From contig CAAFTU010000048.1 of assembly GCA_900766005.1 (NCBI GenBank), positions 1 through 64,000 of the forward strand: a stretch of DNA of 64,000 nt. Reading direction: 5' to 3'. Position 1 is the stretch's first letter; the number at the start of each line of letters is the position of its first letter. This DNA comes from an uncultured Bacteroides sp. Lineage in GTDB: Bacteria; Bacteroidota; Bacteroidia; Bacteroidales; Bacteroidaceae. Below, piece after piece: positions 53,381-61,239 of this stretch. The notes beneath the pieces are model-generated. The model did no database searches, was not told the DNA's origin, and worked only from the letters and a program-made list of their open reading frames with translations. A program made the translations under genes and the position numbers.

Positions 53381-53388
53381 CAAATATA
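53381..53388 (-). promoter_or_regulatory. Promoter -7 box (TATATTTG) for the HTCS gene
   Basis: CAAATATA on the plus strand reads TATATTTG on the minus strand, 24 bases upstream of the GTG start at 53356. This position argues for the GTG start. Confidence 0.6.
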
Positions 53389-53539
53389 TTGTTTTTATTT
53401 CATTTCTATAAAAAATCCAGGAAGAAAACCCAATGCAATGTTTCATTTTGCTTGAAAACAGGTGTATCTTTTTGTGCTCAGTCGTTTGTATAGCGGTATT
53501 TTTTCTTGATTTTGCGTTATTTTATCCGATGAAAATGTC

Positions 53540-53547
53540 TATCTTTG
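53540..53547 (+). promoter_or_regulatory. Promoter -7 box (TATCTTTG) for the CBM9-like gene
   Basis: TATCTTTG lies 21 bases upstream of the ATG at 53569 and argues against a longer start at 53545. Confidence 0.6.
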
Positions 53548-53568
53548 CCCCGTTCAAACGAAAGAGAT

Positions 53569-54213
53569 ATGAAAGTAAAGAAAATTAGCGCAGCTAATGT
53601 GGACGCTTGTTCGCTCCCAAAATTGTTCGATGAAGAAAAAATAGATTTTCAAACCATTCAGTGTGTCAATTGGGCGGAATATCCTTACAAACCGAAAGTA
53701 CAGTTTCGGGTAGCTCATACGAACGACTCTATTTTGTTGCACTTCAAGGTGCAGGAAGAAAGTGTGCGTGCTCGTTATGGAGAGGACAACGGCTCTGTGT
53801 GGACGGATTCATGCGTGGAATTTTTCTCTGTTCCAGCCGGAGACGGTATCTATTACAACATCGAATGCAACTGCATTGGAACCATTCTGATTGGTGCCGG
53901 TCCTGAACGCAACGGCCGTGAACATGCACCGAAAGAAGTGACAGCACTCGTTCAGCGTTGGTCGAGCTTGGGAACTTCCACTTTTGAAGAGCGCGAAGGC
54001 GATGAAGCCAACTGGGAAGTGGCTTTGATTATTCCTTATGCTGTATTCTTCAAGCACCAGATTGCATCGTTGGATGGCAAAGAGGTGAAGGCTAATTTTT
54101 ATAAATGTGGCGATGAACTGAAAACACCGCATTTCCTTTCCTGGAATCCGATTGCCATTGAAAAGCCGGATTTCCACCGTCCTGATTTCTTCGGCACATT
54201 GGAATTTGAATAA
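53569..54213 (+). CDS. Carbohydrate-binding family 9-like protein
   Basis: A 214-residue beta-sandwich protein resembling the CBM9-like/DOMON-type family common in Bacteroidetes. The stretch SVWTDSCVEFFSVP with conserved Trp and Glu, and YYNIECNCIGTIL, are typical. No signal peptide is seen, so it is probably cytoplasmic, unlike classical CBM9 modules. Ligand is unknown. It lies beside the HTCS gene, divergent, but no PUL role is shown. I chose the ATG at 53569 from the promoter box just upstream. Confidence 0.82.
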   Translation: MKVKKISAANVDACSLPKLFDEEKIDFQTIQCVNWAEYPYKPKVQFRVAHTNDSILLHFKVQEESVRARYGEDNGSVWTDSCVEFFSVPAGDGIYYNIECNCIGTILIGAGPERNGREHAPKEVTALVQRWSSLGTSTFEEREGDEANWEVALIIPYAVFFKHQIASLDGKEVKANFYKCGDELKTPHFLSWNPIAIEKPDFHRPDFFGTLEFE

Positions 54214-54257
54214 AAATCAATAGTTATAGTGCCTTCATTATAACATTTACATCGCAT

Positions 54258-54293
54258 AAAAAGCAGATTCATCTAGATGAATCTGCTTTTTTT
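54258..54293 (+). terminator. Terminator after the CBM9-like gene
   Basis: The perfect palindrome AAGCAGATTCAT-CTAGATGAATCTGCTT, extended by A and T runs, is centred at about 54275 and ends in TTTTTTT. It is a strong intrinsic terminator for the plus strand and could also act on the minus strand. Confidence 0.8.
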
Positions 54294-54364
54294 ATGCGAG
54301 TGGAATGGGATGATACATGTCTCAAAGGCATCAGTGATTAGGGTCTATTCTCTGAGTTGGTAAT

Positions 54365-54766
54365 TCAAACTATTGACATAATGGCTAAAAGAAGAAAAGG
54401 ATAAAGGATAAACGATGCAACAACGATTAACCCTTTCCGATAGTATCGTTTCTTTTCTTCTTGATTCATGTTTTGATACTCTGCATAAATGGAAGGTACT
54501 AATTTATTCTGCTTAATTGGTCTTATGATACATAAACGGATAAATCCTGAAGTAAGAATAGCTATAATAATGCCAATTGCTGCATTGTATGATTTTAAAG
54601 AAGGGTACAAGCGTGCCGTAAAAAATCCAATTATTCCTACTGTGTATAGAAAGCACAGCCATAATGTGGCCCATATAGCAGTATAAACTTCATTTTCTTC
54701 AAATGCTCTTTTTTGTTTCTCAAACAAAATGATTTTAAATAAAATAATCTTTTTTAAAATATTCAT
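54365..54766 (-). CDS. Small integral membrane protein, paralog of 54998-55408
   Basis: A 133-residue protein of no family I recognise. Several hydrophobic segments are visible (about residues 30 to 52, 62 to 85 and 112 to 131), with a charged stretch YQNMNQEEKKRYYRKG between the last two. It shares pattern with the protein at 54998-55408: LFKII.E, EVY..IW, the FF..R turn, KQ, YLNM/YQNM and a final YP.L..I.S. DNA is clearly AT-rich compared with flanking genes. I chose the ATG at 54766, aligning with the paralog; a start at 54799 is possible but overlaps the peptide gene. Confidence 0.6.
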   Translation of the reverse strand: MNILKKIILFKIILFEKQKRAFEENEVYTAIWATLWLCFLYTVGIIGFFTARLYPSLKSYNAAIGIIIAILTSGFIRLCIIRPIKQNKLVPSIYAEYQNMNQEEKKRYYRKGLIVVASFILYPFLLLAIMSIV

Positions 54767-54795
54767 AGTGTATATGTTTATAGTATTACATTTGG

Positions 54796-54951
54796 TCACT
54801 TTCCTAATAACCAGCTAAAGTTCCCTCCCTCCCCCCCCCCGCCCAAAAAAAGGTGGGAAACTTTAGTTAAATCATTCAATTCTATTACTTTATTGTAGGC
54901 CAATACAGGATTGGGAACTAATAAGAATAAAAGAACAATGAAAATCTTCAT
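54796..54951 (-). CDS. Small secreted peptide with Gly-rich tail and G10 tract
   Basis: A 51-residue peptide from the ATG at 54951 (an ATG at 54981 would add 10 residues). It has a convincing signal peptide (MKIFIVLLFLLVPNPVLA) and a mature part of about 33 residues with LFLGGGGEGG near the end. The coding strand contains a run of ten G (54831-54840 on the plus strand as C10), a likely slippage site. Gain or loss of one G would replace only the last 8 to 9 residues. It lies 44 bases after the upstream paralog's stop and 29 bases before the downstream one's start. Function unknown. Confidence 0.5.
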   Translation of the reverse strand: MKIFIVLLFLLVPNPVLAYNKVIELNDLTKVSHLFLGGGGEGGNFSWLLGK

Positions 54952-54997
54952 CTCATTTGTTATGTCATAATTTTTATTCATGAGTGATTTGGGTTTA

Positions 54998-55408
54998 TTA
55001 AAAAAAAGACAAAATACTCATAATAAGCACAGGATATGAGAAAATGAGTATAATCAGCAATAGCCCTACTTTAAACGATTTTCTTTTTAATGATATATCC
55101 ATATTCAAATAATCAGAATAGCATTTATATACATAGTTGTGCTGTTTGATTTTTTTTATTATTGCATGCGTGACTCCACATATAAGTAAAACCGTAAAAA
55201 ATACTATTATGTAGCGATAATGTTTAAAATCTGAATTTACTCTTCCTAAGAAAAAATATAAAGCTGCCAGTGTATTAGTAAATAAGATAATTAGAACTCC
55301 CCATATCAGTTTATATACCTCCGTTTCATCATAACTTCTTCCATTCTTTTCAAGTGAAATAATTTTGAATAGAATCAGTTTGTTTAAAATCAATGATAAA
55401 CCTTTCAT
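54998..55408 (-). CDS. Small integral membrane protein, paralog of 54365-54766
   Basis: A 136-residue hydrophobic protein, first gene of the AT-rich three-gene cluster. It has membrane segments at about 35 to 55, 65 to 87 and 112 to 133, and the charged loop NMDISLKRKSFKVG. It is clearly similar to the protein at 54365-54766 over its length. I chose the ATG at 55408 to match that paralog; an in-frame ATG at 55441 adds 11 residues. No domain is recognised. A membrane-bound immunity or export role would fit the peptide gene between the two, but nothing proves it. Confidence 0.6.
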   Translation of the reverse strand: MKGLSLILNKLILFKIISLEKNGRSYDETEVYKLIWGVLIILFTNTLAALYFFLGRVNSDFKHYRYIIVFFTVLLICGVTHAIIKKIKQHNYVYKCYSDYLNMDISLKRKSFKVGLLLIILIFSYPVLIMSILSFF

Positions 55409-55795
55409 ATTTTTGCATATAAACATAACTATTATCAACAATTGTAAAGTGTTGAGATGTTTTAATTGACAGGCAGAGAAAGTAATAAATATGAGGCAAA
55501 TAGAATTTATGTATCGTATTTAAGGCTTTGATTGCTTTTCGATTTAAAAGTATAAAATAATATGGGCTGCTGTTCAGTTTTTAACCATATTAACCCTCAT
55601 TGGAAAAATAGTTATGAATTCAATTATCATAATGATAGAATAAGTAAATGGATTAATAAAAGGTTCCTGTTTTGACCATAGGCGAGATGTGCTCAAAGGA
55701 ATAGTTGAATGCATCTTGTTACACAATAAAAAAAGTAGGAGAAAAACTAAGAAGTTTTCCTCCTACTTGATTATGACTATTTTTATGGTGATTTC
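55409..55795. other. AT-rich gap between the paralog cluster and lpxA-type gene
   Basis: No convincing gene is present. It holds the hairpin at 55733-55768 near the right end. A short open frame at 55689-55886 runs over the hairpin and into the neighbouring gene and is not considered real. Confidence 0.6.
55733..55768 (-). terminator. Terminator of the RND efflux operon
   Basis: AAGTAGGAGAAAAACT (55733-55748) pairs with AGTTTTCCTCCTACTT (55753-55768), with one mismatch and a 4-base loop. On the minus strand it is followed by TTTTTTT, as expected for an intrinsic terminator 27 bases beyond the last stop. Confidence 0.8.
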
Positions 55796-56563
55796 TTATC
55801 TCACAATCCCTTTTTCCGAAGCCCTTACAAACTTCACGATGTCTTCTATCTCTTCACTCATCGGCACCTGGTCGATGATTTTCTGAACGGCATCTTGAAT
55901 GCTGAAGTTGCCTTGGTAAATCAGGCGGTAGGCATTAGCGATGTGGCGAAGCACCCTTTCGGTCTTGTTGTGGTGTGACAGCACCACTGCATTGACCCCG
56001 TGATAAGCCGCCGGATTGCCCGACATGATGATGTACGGAGGCACGTCCTTCGAAATGCGGCAACCGCTTTGAATCAGTGTCCAGCTGCCGATGTGGCAAT
56101 ACTGGTGCAGCGTGACATTGCCACTCAGGATGGCATAGTCGTCCAATACACATTCACCGGCAATGGTGGTTCCGATACCCACCACGCAGCCGTTTCCTAT
56201 CTGAACATCATGACAGAGATGAACTTTGTCCATGAGGTAATTCTTGTTTCCAATCTGTGTGGCATGGTCGGCATGTGTTCCGCGGCTGATCACCACATTT
56301 TCACGGATATCGTTGTGCTCGCCGATAATCAGCAGACTATCCTCGCCCGTATATTGGAAATCCTGGGGCTCTGCTCCCAATACCGCATGCTGGTGCACTT
56401 TGTTACCTTTGCCCATCCGGGTGCCTTTCAAGATGCTGGCAAACGACATGATGATACAATCATCCCCGATTTCCACTCCCTTTTCAATGTAGGCAAAGGG
56501 CTGAACAATTACATTCTTTCCCAATTTGGCTTCGGGATCTACATAAGCTAACGGACTAATCAT
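55796..56563 (-). CDS. LpxA-type UDP-GlcNAc O-acyltransferase (left-handed beta-helix)
   Basis: A 255-residue hexapeptide-repeat acyltransferase. It begins ISPLAYVDPEAKLG, the LpxA start pattern, and ends with the LpxA-type helical tail. The catalytic His pair is present (His115, His118 in VHLCHD, matching E. coli His122 and His125). The E. coli Lys76 position is Gln here (QDFQYTGE). It would transfer an acyl chain to UDP-GlcNAc in lipid A synthesis or to a related sugar nucleotide. It is the last gene of an RND efflux operon, not beside lpxD/lpxC, so it may be a second copy. Start at 56563 chosen; a longer frame would overlap the tolC-type gene. Confidence 0.82.
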   Translation of the reverse strand: MISPLAYVDPEAKLGKNVIVQPFAYIEKGVEIGDDCIIMSFASILKGTRMGKGNKVHQHAVLGAEPQDFQYTGEDSLLIIGEHNDIRENVVISRGTHADHATQIGNKNYLMDKVHLCHDVQIGNGCVVGIGTTIAGECVLDDYAILSGNVTLHQYCHIGSWTLIQSGCRISKDVPPYIIMSGNPAAYHGVNAVVLSHHNKTERVLRHIANAYRLIYQGNFSIQDAVQKIIDQVPMSEEIEDIVKFVRASEKGIVR

Positions 56564-56582
56564 ATTTGTACTACATTTAAAG

Positions 56583-57974
56583 TTATTCTTCTCTTCCTCC
56601 ACCCAGTGCCTGATAAAGGCTGATGACAGCCTGCATCTGGTCGAACCGGTCGGCCACCTGTGAAAGCTGTGCGCTCAGGTAAGCCTGATAAGCTGACAGC
56701 ACTTCCAGATACGTAGAGGTGCCTAATTTAAACAAATCTTTGGTATCTTCCGATGCTTTTTGGGCAGATTCTACCTGCATGCGGCGTAAATCCACTTTTT
56801 CGCAGGTTTTTTGATACAAACTTAAGGCATTGCTTACCTCACTTCCGGCATTGAGCAATGTCTGCTGGAAGGAGAGTTTGGCTTGTTGCTCCTGTGCCTT
56901 GGCGGCTTTCAGGCGGGCGATGTTCTGTCCGCGGTAGAACAGGGGCTGCGTGAGAGAACCCACTGCCGAAGCCAATAGCTTGGCCGGGTTGAAAATCATA
57001 CCGCCTGCACTGTTGGTCCATCCAGCCGAACCGCTGAGGGTAATCTGCGGATAGAAGGCTGCCCTTGCCGAGTTGGTGTTGTAGTAGCAGCTTGCCAAAG
57101 CCATTTCGGCTGCCTTTACATCGGGGCGGTTGGAAAGCAACTGCAACGGGATACCTGCCGACAAATCGGTGGGCAACACCTGTGCATCCAGCGTGCTGCG
57201 CTGAATTGTGTGGGGAACTTCACCCAGGAAGGTAGACAGGGCATTCTCTGTTTCACGGATGCTCTGTTCGATGTCTGAGAGGCTGGCTTTCACCTGCGCA
57301 TAAGCCGCCTTGCTCTGTTCCACTCCGGTAGAGTTGATGCCATACATGGCAGCCTCTTTCATCGCTTCCATGGTTTCGGCATTCTTTTTCAGCACCTCAG
57401 CCGTCTCTTTCGTCACTGCCAGCTGACGGTCGAGCATCAGCAGGGTATAATACATATTGGCAATGTTGGAAATCACCTGTGTCTGAACAGCCTGTTGATA
57501 AGCCTGTGTCTGCTTCAGCGTGACCTGCGCATTGCGTTTCGAGTTCAGAATCTGTCCGAACAGGTCGACTTGCCAGCTGGCCGTTACCGGCAGCGAATAA
57601 GCCTTTGTCGCGGCATTCTTGTCGAAGCTGCTGATGGTGCCTTGCGGTGAGAGCGCCAGCATCGGAGCGTATGCTAATCGGGCAGCCATCAGCGAAGCTT
57701 TGGCAGCCTTTACACTTTCGATGGCAGAAAGCAGATTCGTATTTTGTTTCAGCCCTTTGTCAATCAGTGCCTGCAGCTGCGGGTCGGTAAAGACCTCTCT
57801 CCACGGCAGGTTGCCGAAGTTGGCTGTATCCGAAGCTAACGTGTCGTTCTCTGCAACCGGATCTCGATACAACCCTTCCGTTGTGATATCTTCGGGTCTG
57901 TCATACGATTTATAGATGTGGCAGCTGCTCAGAAGAGCAGTTGCACACACCATATATATAAGTTGTTTCTTCAT
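56583..57974 (-). CDS. RND efflux outer-membrane lipoprotein (TolC/NodT family)
   Basis: A 463-residue outer-membrane factor forming the exit duct of the tripartite pump. It has a lipoprotein signal (lipobox SSC, Cys18) and two related halves, each with long helices and barrel strands; LLSNRPDVKAAEMAL and SGSAGWTNSAGG are typical. The alpha-helical periplasmic part includes a coiled coil near 170 to 240. It lies 11 bases after the permease and 19 bases before the LpxA-type gene. Confidence 0.93.
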   Translation of the reverse strand: MKKQLIYMVCATALLSSCHIYKSYDRPEDITTEGLYRDPVAENDTLASDTANFGNLPWREVFTDPQLQALIDKGLKQNTNLLSAIESVKAAKASLMAARLAYAPMLALSPQGTISSFDKNAATKAYSLPVTASWQVDLFGQILNSKRNAQVTLKQTQAYQQAVQTQVISNIANMYYTLLMLDRQLAVTKETAEVLKKNAETMEAMKEAAMYGINSTGVEQSKAAYAQVKASLSDIEQSIRETENALSTFLGEVPHTIQRSTLDAQVLPTDLSAGIPLQLLSNRPDVKAAEMALASCYYNTNSARAAFYPQITLSGSAGWTNSAGGMIFNPAKLLASAVGSLTQPLFYRGQNIARLKAAKAQEQQAKLSFQQTLLNAGSEVSNALSLYQKTCEKVDLRRMQVESAQKASEDTKDLFKLGTSTYLEVLSAYQAYLSAQLSQVADRFDQMQAVISLYQALGGGREE

Positions 57975-57985
57975 ATCGGATTTTG

Positions 57986-60900
57986 TTATTTAGCGTATTG
58001 TTCAATTTCTGTTTGGGCATCCGTGTTGTCGATATCTTCCCATTCCATCGGTTTCACTTTCTCTTGCAGATATTGGAAGACCACAAAGAGTGCAGGTACG
58101 ATGAAGATTTGCAGAATCATACCAATCAACATACCACCGATGGCAGAAGTACCTAATGTGCGGTTACCGTTGGCACCGGCGCCAGATGCCAGCATCAGCG
58201 GAATCAAACCGACAATCATGGCCAGTGAAGTCATCAGAATCGGACGCAGACGGGCACCGGCACCCAAAACGGCTGCCCATGTGATGCTCATACCCATCTT
58301 GCGGCGGTCGAGCGCAAACTCTACAATCAGGATGGCATTCTTGGCCAGCAATCCCATCAGCATAATCAACGCAATCTGCATGTAGATGTCGTTGGACATG
58401 GTGCCCAAAATCATCTTCAAGGCAGGGATGTTGCCGAGAGCACTCATACCGTTGACAAACAGGAAGCTACCCAACAGACCGAACGGGATAGACAGCAGTA
58501 CCGACAGCGGCAGGATGTAACTTTCATATTGGGCACTCAGCAAGAGGTATACAAACACGAAGCAGAGTACGAAAATCAAACCGGTAGTGCTACCGCTGGT
58601 TTCAGCCTCTTCACGTGCCATACCACCGAGCTCGTAACCGAAGCCGGCAGGCAGGTTCTCTTTGGATACTTCTGCAATGGCCTGCAGCGCCTGGCCGGAA
58701 GTGTAGCCGGAAGCCGGTGCCACCATCACTGTCATGGAAGTATACAGGTTGAAACGGCTGATTACGTCGGGGCCATACACCTTCTTGACTGTCACAAACT
58801 GCGAAATCGGTGCCATCTCGTTGCCGTTGCGCACCTTGATGCTCTTCAAAGACTCCAGGTTCTTGGTTGCTTCCGGGTCAGCTTGAATCATCACACGGTA
58901 CATCTTACCGTAGCTGTTGAAGTTGGAAGCATACAGACCTCCGAAGTATCCCTGCATTGTGGACAGAATGGTGCTCGGGCTGAGTCCGGCTTTCTTACAA
59001 GCAGCAGCATCGATATCGAGCATGTATTGCGGGAAGTGCGGGTTGAACGAAGTCTTGGCCGAGTTGATTTCCGGACGTTTCTCCAAAGCAGCCGTGAAGT
59101 CCTGTGTCACCTCGAAGAAGCGGTCCAGGCTACCACCGGTTTTGTCCTGCATATTCATTTCAATATCACTTGAAGCAGAATAACCCGGAATCATCGGCGG
59201 AGTGAAGAACAGCACCTGTGCATCCTTGATAATCTTCTGTGCACGCATGTAGAGCGAGATATACACAATGTTGGCATTCTGCATGGTAGAGCGTTCTTCC
59301 CAGTTCTTCAGCTTGATGATGAGCGAACCGTAGGACGGACCTGTACCTCCGATGAAGCTGAAGCCGGCCACCACCGTACGTGATTCCACTGCAGGGTCGG
59401 CAGCTACGAGGCTGTCTACACGCATAAGCACTTCTTCAGCACGTTCCTGAGAGGTGCCGGGAGGCAGGGTTACCACACCCATGATGGTACCCGTATCTTC
59501 ATTGGGCACCATACCCGTCGGGGTGGAGCTCATGAAAATACCCAGCAGCACGATGGATGCAGCTACAATGGCGAACGACAATTTCTTCTTCTGGATAAAG
59601 AACAGCACCTGCTGTTTGTATTTTTTCAACAGGTTGTCGTAGGCTGCATTGAAAGAGGTGTGGAAGCGGCTGATGAACGTCGACTTCTTCTGTTTTCCGT
59701 TTTCATCGTGCGGTTTCAGGAAGATGGCACACAAGGCCGGACTCAGGGTCAAGGCGTTCAAGGCCGAGAATCCGATAGAGATAGCCATGGTAAGACCGAA
59801 CTGGCGGTAGAACGTACCGGCCGTACCTCCCATGAAGCTCACCGGAACGAACACAGACATCATCACCAATGTAATAGAAACGATGGCACCGCCGAGTTCT
59901 CTCATGGCATCGATAGAAGCCAGACGGGCCGACTTGTATCCTTGGTCCAGCTTGGCGTGTACCCCCTCGACGACGACGATGGCGTCATCGACCACAATCG
60001 CAATGGCAAGCACCATCGCCGAAAGCGTCAGCAAGTTCACACTGAAGCCAATCAGCTTCAATACGAAGAAAGTAGCAATCAGGGCCACCGGAATGGCAAT
60101 GGCCGGAATCAAGGTAGAGCGGAAATCCTGCAAGAAGATATATACCACGATAAATACAAGGATAAACGCTTCAATCAATGTCTTGAGCACCTCATGGATA
60201 GAGGCGAAAAGGAAGTCGTTGGCACTTTGGGCAATGTTGATTTTCATACCCGAAGGCAACGTGCTTTCATATTCTTTCAGCATCTTTTCGATGTCGCTGA
60301 TGGTCTGGGTCGCATTGGTACCAGCCATCTGGTAAACGATACAGCTCACTGCTTTGTGGCCGTTTACCATATTGTTGTACGAATACGTCAGACGTCCCAG
60401 TTCAATCTGGGCAATGTCTTTCAGGCGGAGCACCTCTCCGTTGTCGAGCGCTTTGATGACGATGTTCTCAAACTCTTCCGGTTTTTGCAGACGTCCTTTG
60501 TAACGGATGGTATACTGGAAGGTCTGGTTGCCTCGCTCACCAAACTGACCCGGAGCTGCTTCGATGTTCTGTTCGGCCAATGCTGTTGCAACGTCGTTGG
60601 GAATCAGCTTATACTGAGCCATGATATCCGGTTTCAGCCAGATACGCATGGAGTAGTCGGTACCCAGCACCATCACATCACCCACACCGTTTACACGTTT
60701 CACCTCCGGCACCAGGTTGATGTTGGCATAGTTTTCCAGGAACTCAATGCCATATTGGTCGCTTTCATCGTAGATAGAGAACACCATCAACATGGAAGTC
60801 TGGCGCTTCTGCGTCGTCACACCCACCTTGGTTACCTCGGCCGGCAGCAGTCCCTGTGCCATAGAAACACGGTTCTGCACGTTGACAGCCGCCATATCCG

Positions 60901-61201
60901 GATCGGTGCCCTGTTTGAAATAAATGGAGATTTCACCAGAACCGTCGTTAGAGGCGTTGGAAGTCATATACATCATATTTTCCACACCGTTAATCTGGTC
61001 CTCCAGCGGAGCAATGACCGAGTTAAGCACGGTCTGCGCATTGGCTCCTTGATACATCGCTCTTACCTGTACGGTAGGAGGCGCAATGTCCGGATATTGC
61101 GTGACAGGCAATGTAGCCAATCCAATCACACCCAAGATCACCATCAGGATGGAGATCACGGTAGATAGCACCGGACGGTTAATAAAGTTATCTAATTTCA
61201 T
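57986..61201 (-). CDS. RND efflux transporter permease (HAE1/AcrB family)
   Basis: A 1071-residue inner-membrane pump of normal length for the family, with twelve membrane segments and two large periplasmic loops. It opens FINRPVLSTVISILMVILG. The proton-relay Asp pair is kept (AIVVDDAIVVVE), as is the Lys of the second half (GLLAKNAILIVEF). It exports hydrophobic drugs, bile-type compounds or lipids using proton motive force; the substrate is not predictable. It starts 38 bases after the adaptor gene. Confidence 0.96.
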   Translation of the reverse strand: MKLDNFINRPVLSTVISILMVILGVIGLATLPVTQYPDIAPPTVQVRAMYQGANAQTVLNSVIAPLEDQINGVENMMYMTSNASNDGSGEISIYFKQGTDPDMAAVNVQNRVSMAQGLLPAEVTKVGVTTQKRQTSMLMVFSIYDESDQYGIEFLENYANINLVPEVKRVNGVGDVMVLGTDYSMRIWLKPDIMAQYKLIPNDVATALAEQNIEAAPGQFGERGNQTFQYTIRYKGRLQKPEEFENIVIKALDNGEVLRLKDIAQIELGRLTYSYNNMVNGHKAVSCIVYQMAGTNATQTISDIEKMLKEYESTLPSGMKINIAQSANDFLFASIHEVLKTLIEAFILVFIVVYIFLQDFRSTLIPAIAIPVALIATFFVLKLIGFSVNLLTLSAMVLAIAIVVDDAIVVVEGVHAKLDQGYKSARLASIDAMRELGGAIVSITLVMMSVFVPVSFMGGTAGTFYRQFGLTMAISIGFSALNALTLSPALCAIFLKPHDENGKQKKSTFISRFHTSFNAAYDNLLKKYKQQVLFFIQKKKLSFAIVAASIVLLGIFMSSTPTGMVPNEDTGTIMGVVTLPPGTSQERAEEVLMRVDSLVAADPAVESRTVVAGFSFIGGTGPSYGSLIIKLKNWEERSTMQNANIVYISLYMRAQKIIKDAQVLFFTPPMIPGYSASSDIEMNMQDKTGGSLDRFFEVTQDFTAALEKRPEINSAKTSFNPHFPQYMLDIDAAACKKAGLSPSTILSTMQGYFGGLYASNFNSYGKMYRVMIQADPEATKNLESLKSIKVRNGNEMAPISQFVTVKKVYGPDVISRFNLYTSMTVMVAPASGYTSGQALQAIAEVSKENLPAGFGYELGGMAREEAETSGSTTGLIFVLCFVFVYLLLSAQYESYILPLSVLLSIPFGLLGSFLFVNGMSALGNIPALKMILGTMSNDIYMQIALIMLMGLLAKNAILIVEFALDRRKMGMSITWAAVLGAGARLRPILMTSLAMIVGLIPLMLASGAGANGNRTLGTSAIGGMLIGMILQIFIVPALFVVFQYLQEKVKPMEWEDIDNTDAQTEIEQYAK

Positions 61202-61239
61202 GATTTCTGTTTACTGTTCGTTGACAACGAGATTTTCCA

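Noticed and set aside
55689..55886. Small plus-strand frame over the efflux operon terminator
   Set aside because: It crosses a hairpin terminator and ends inside the antisense of the LpxA-type gene, with no family resemblance.
59660..61168. Long open frame of about 500 codons on the plus strand opposite the RND permease gene
   Set aside because: It is antisense to a well-conserved AcrB-type gene and its translation is rich in His, Arg and Gln without any fold-like pattern, typical of a shadow frame.
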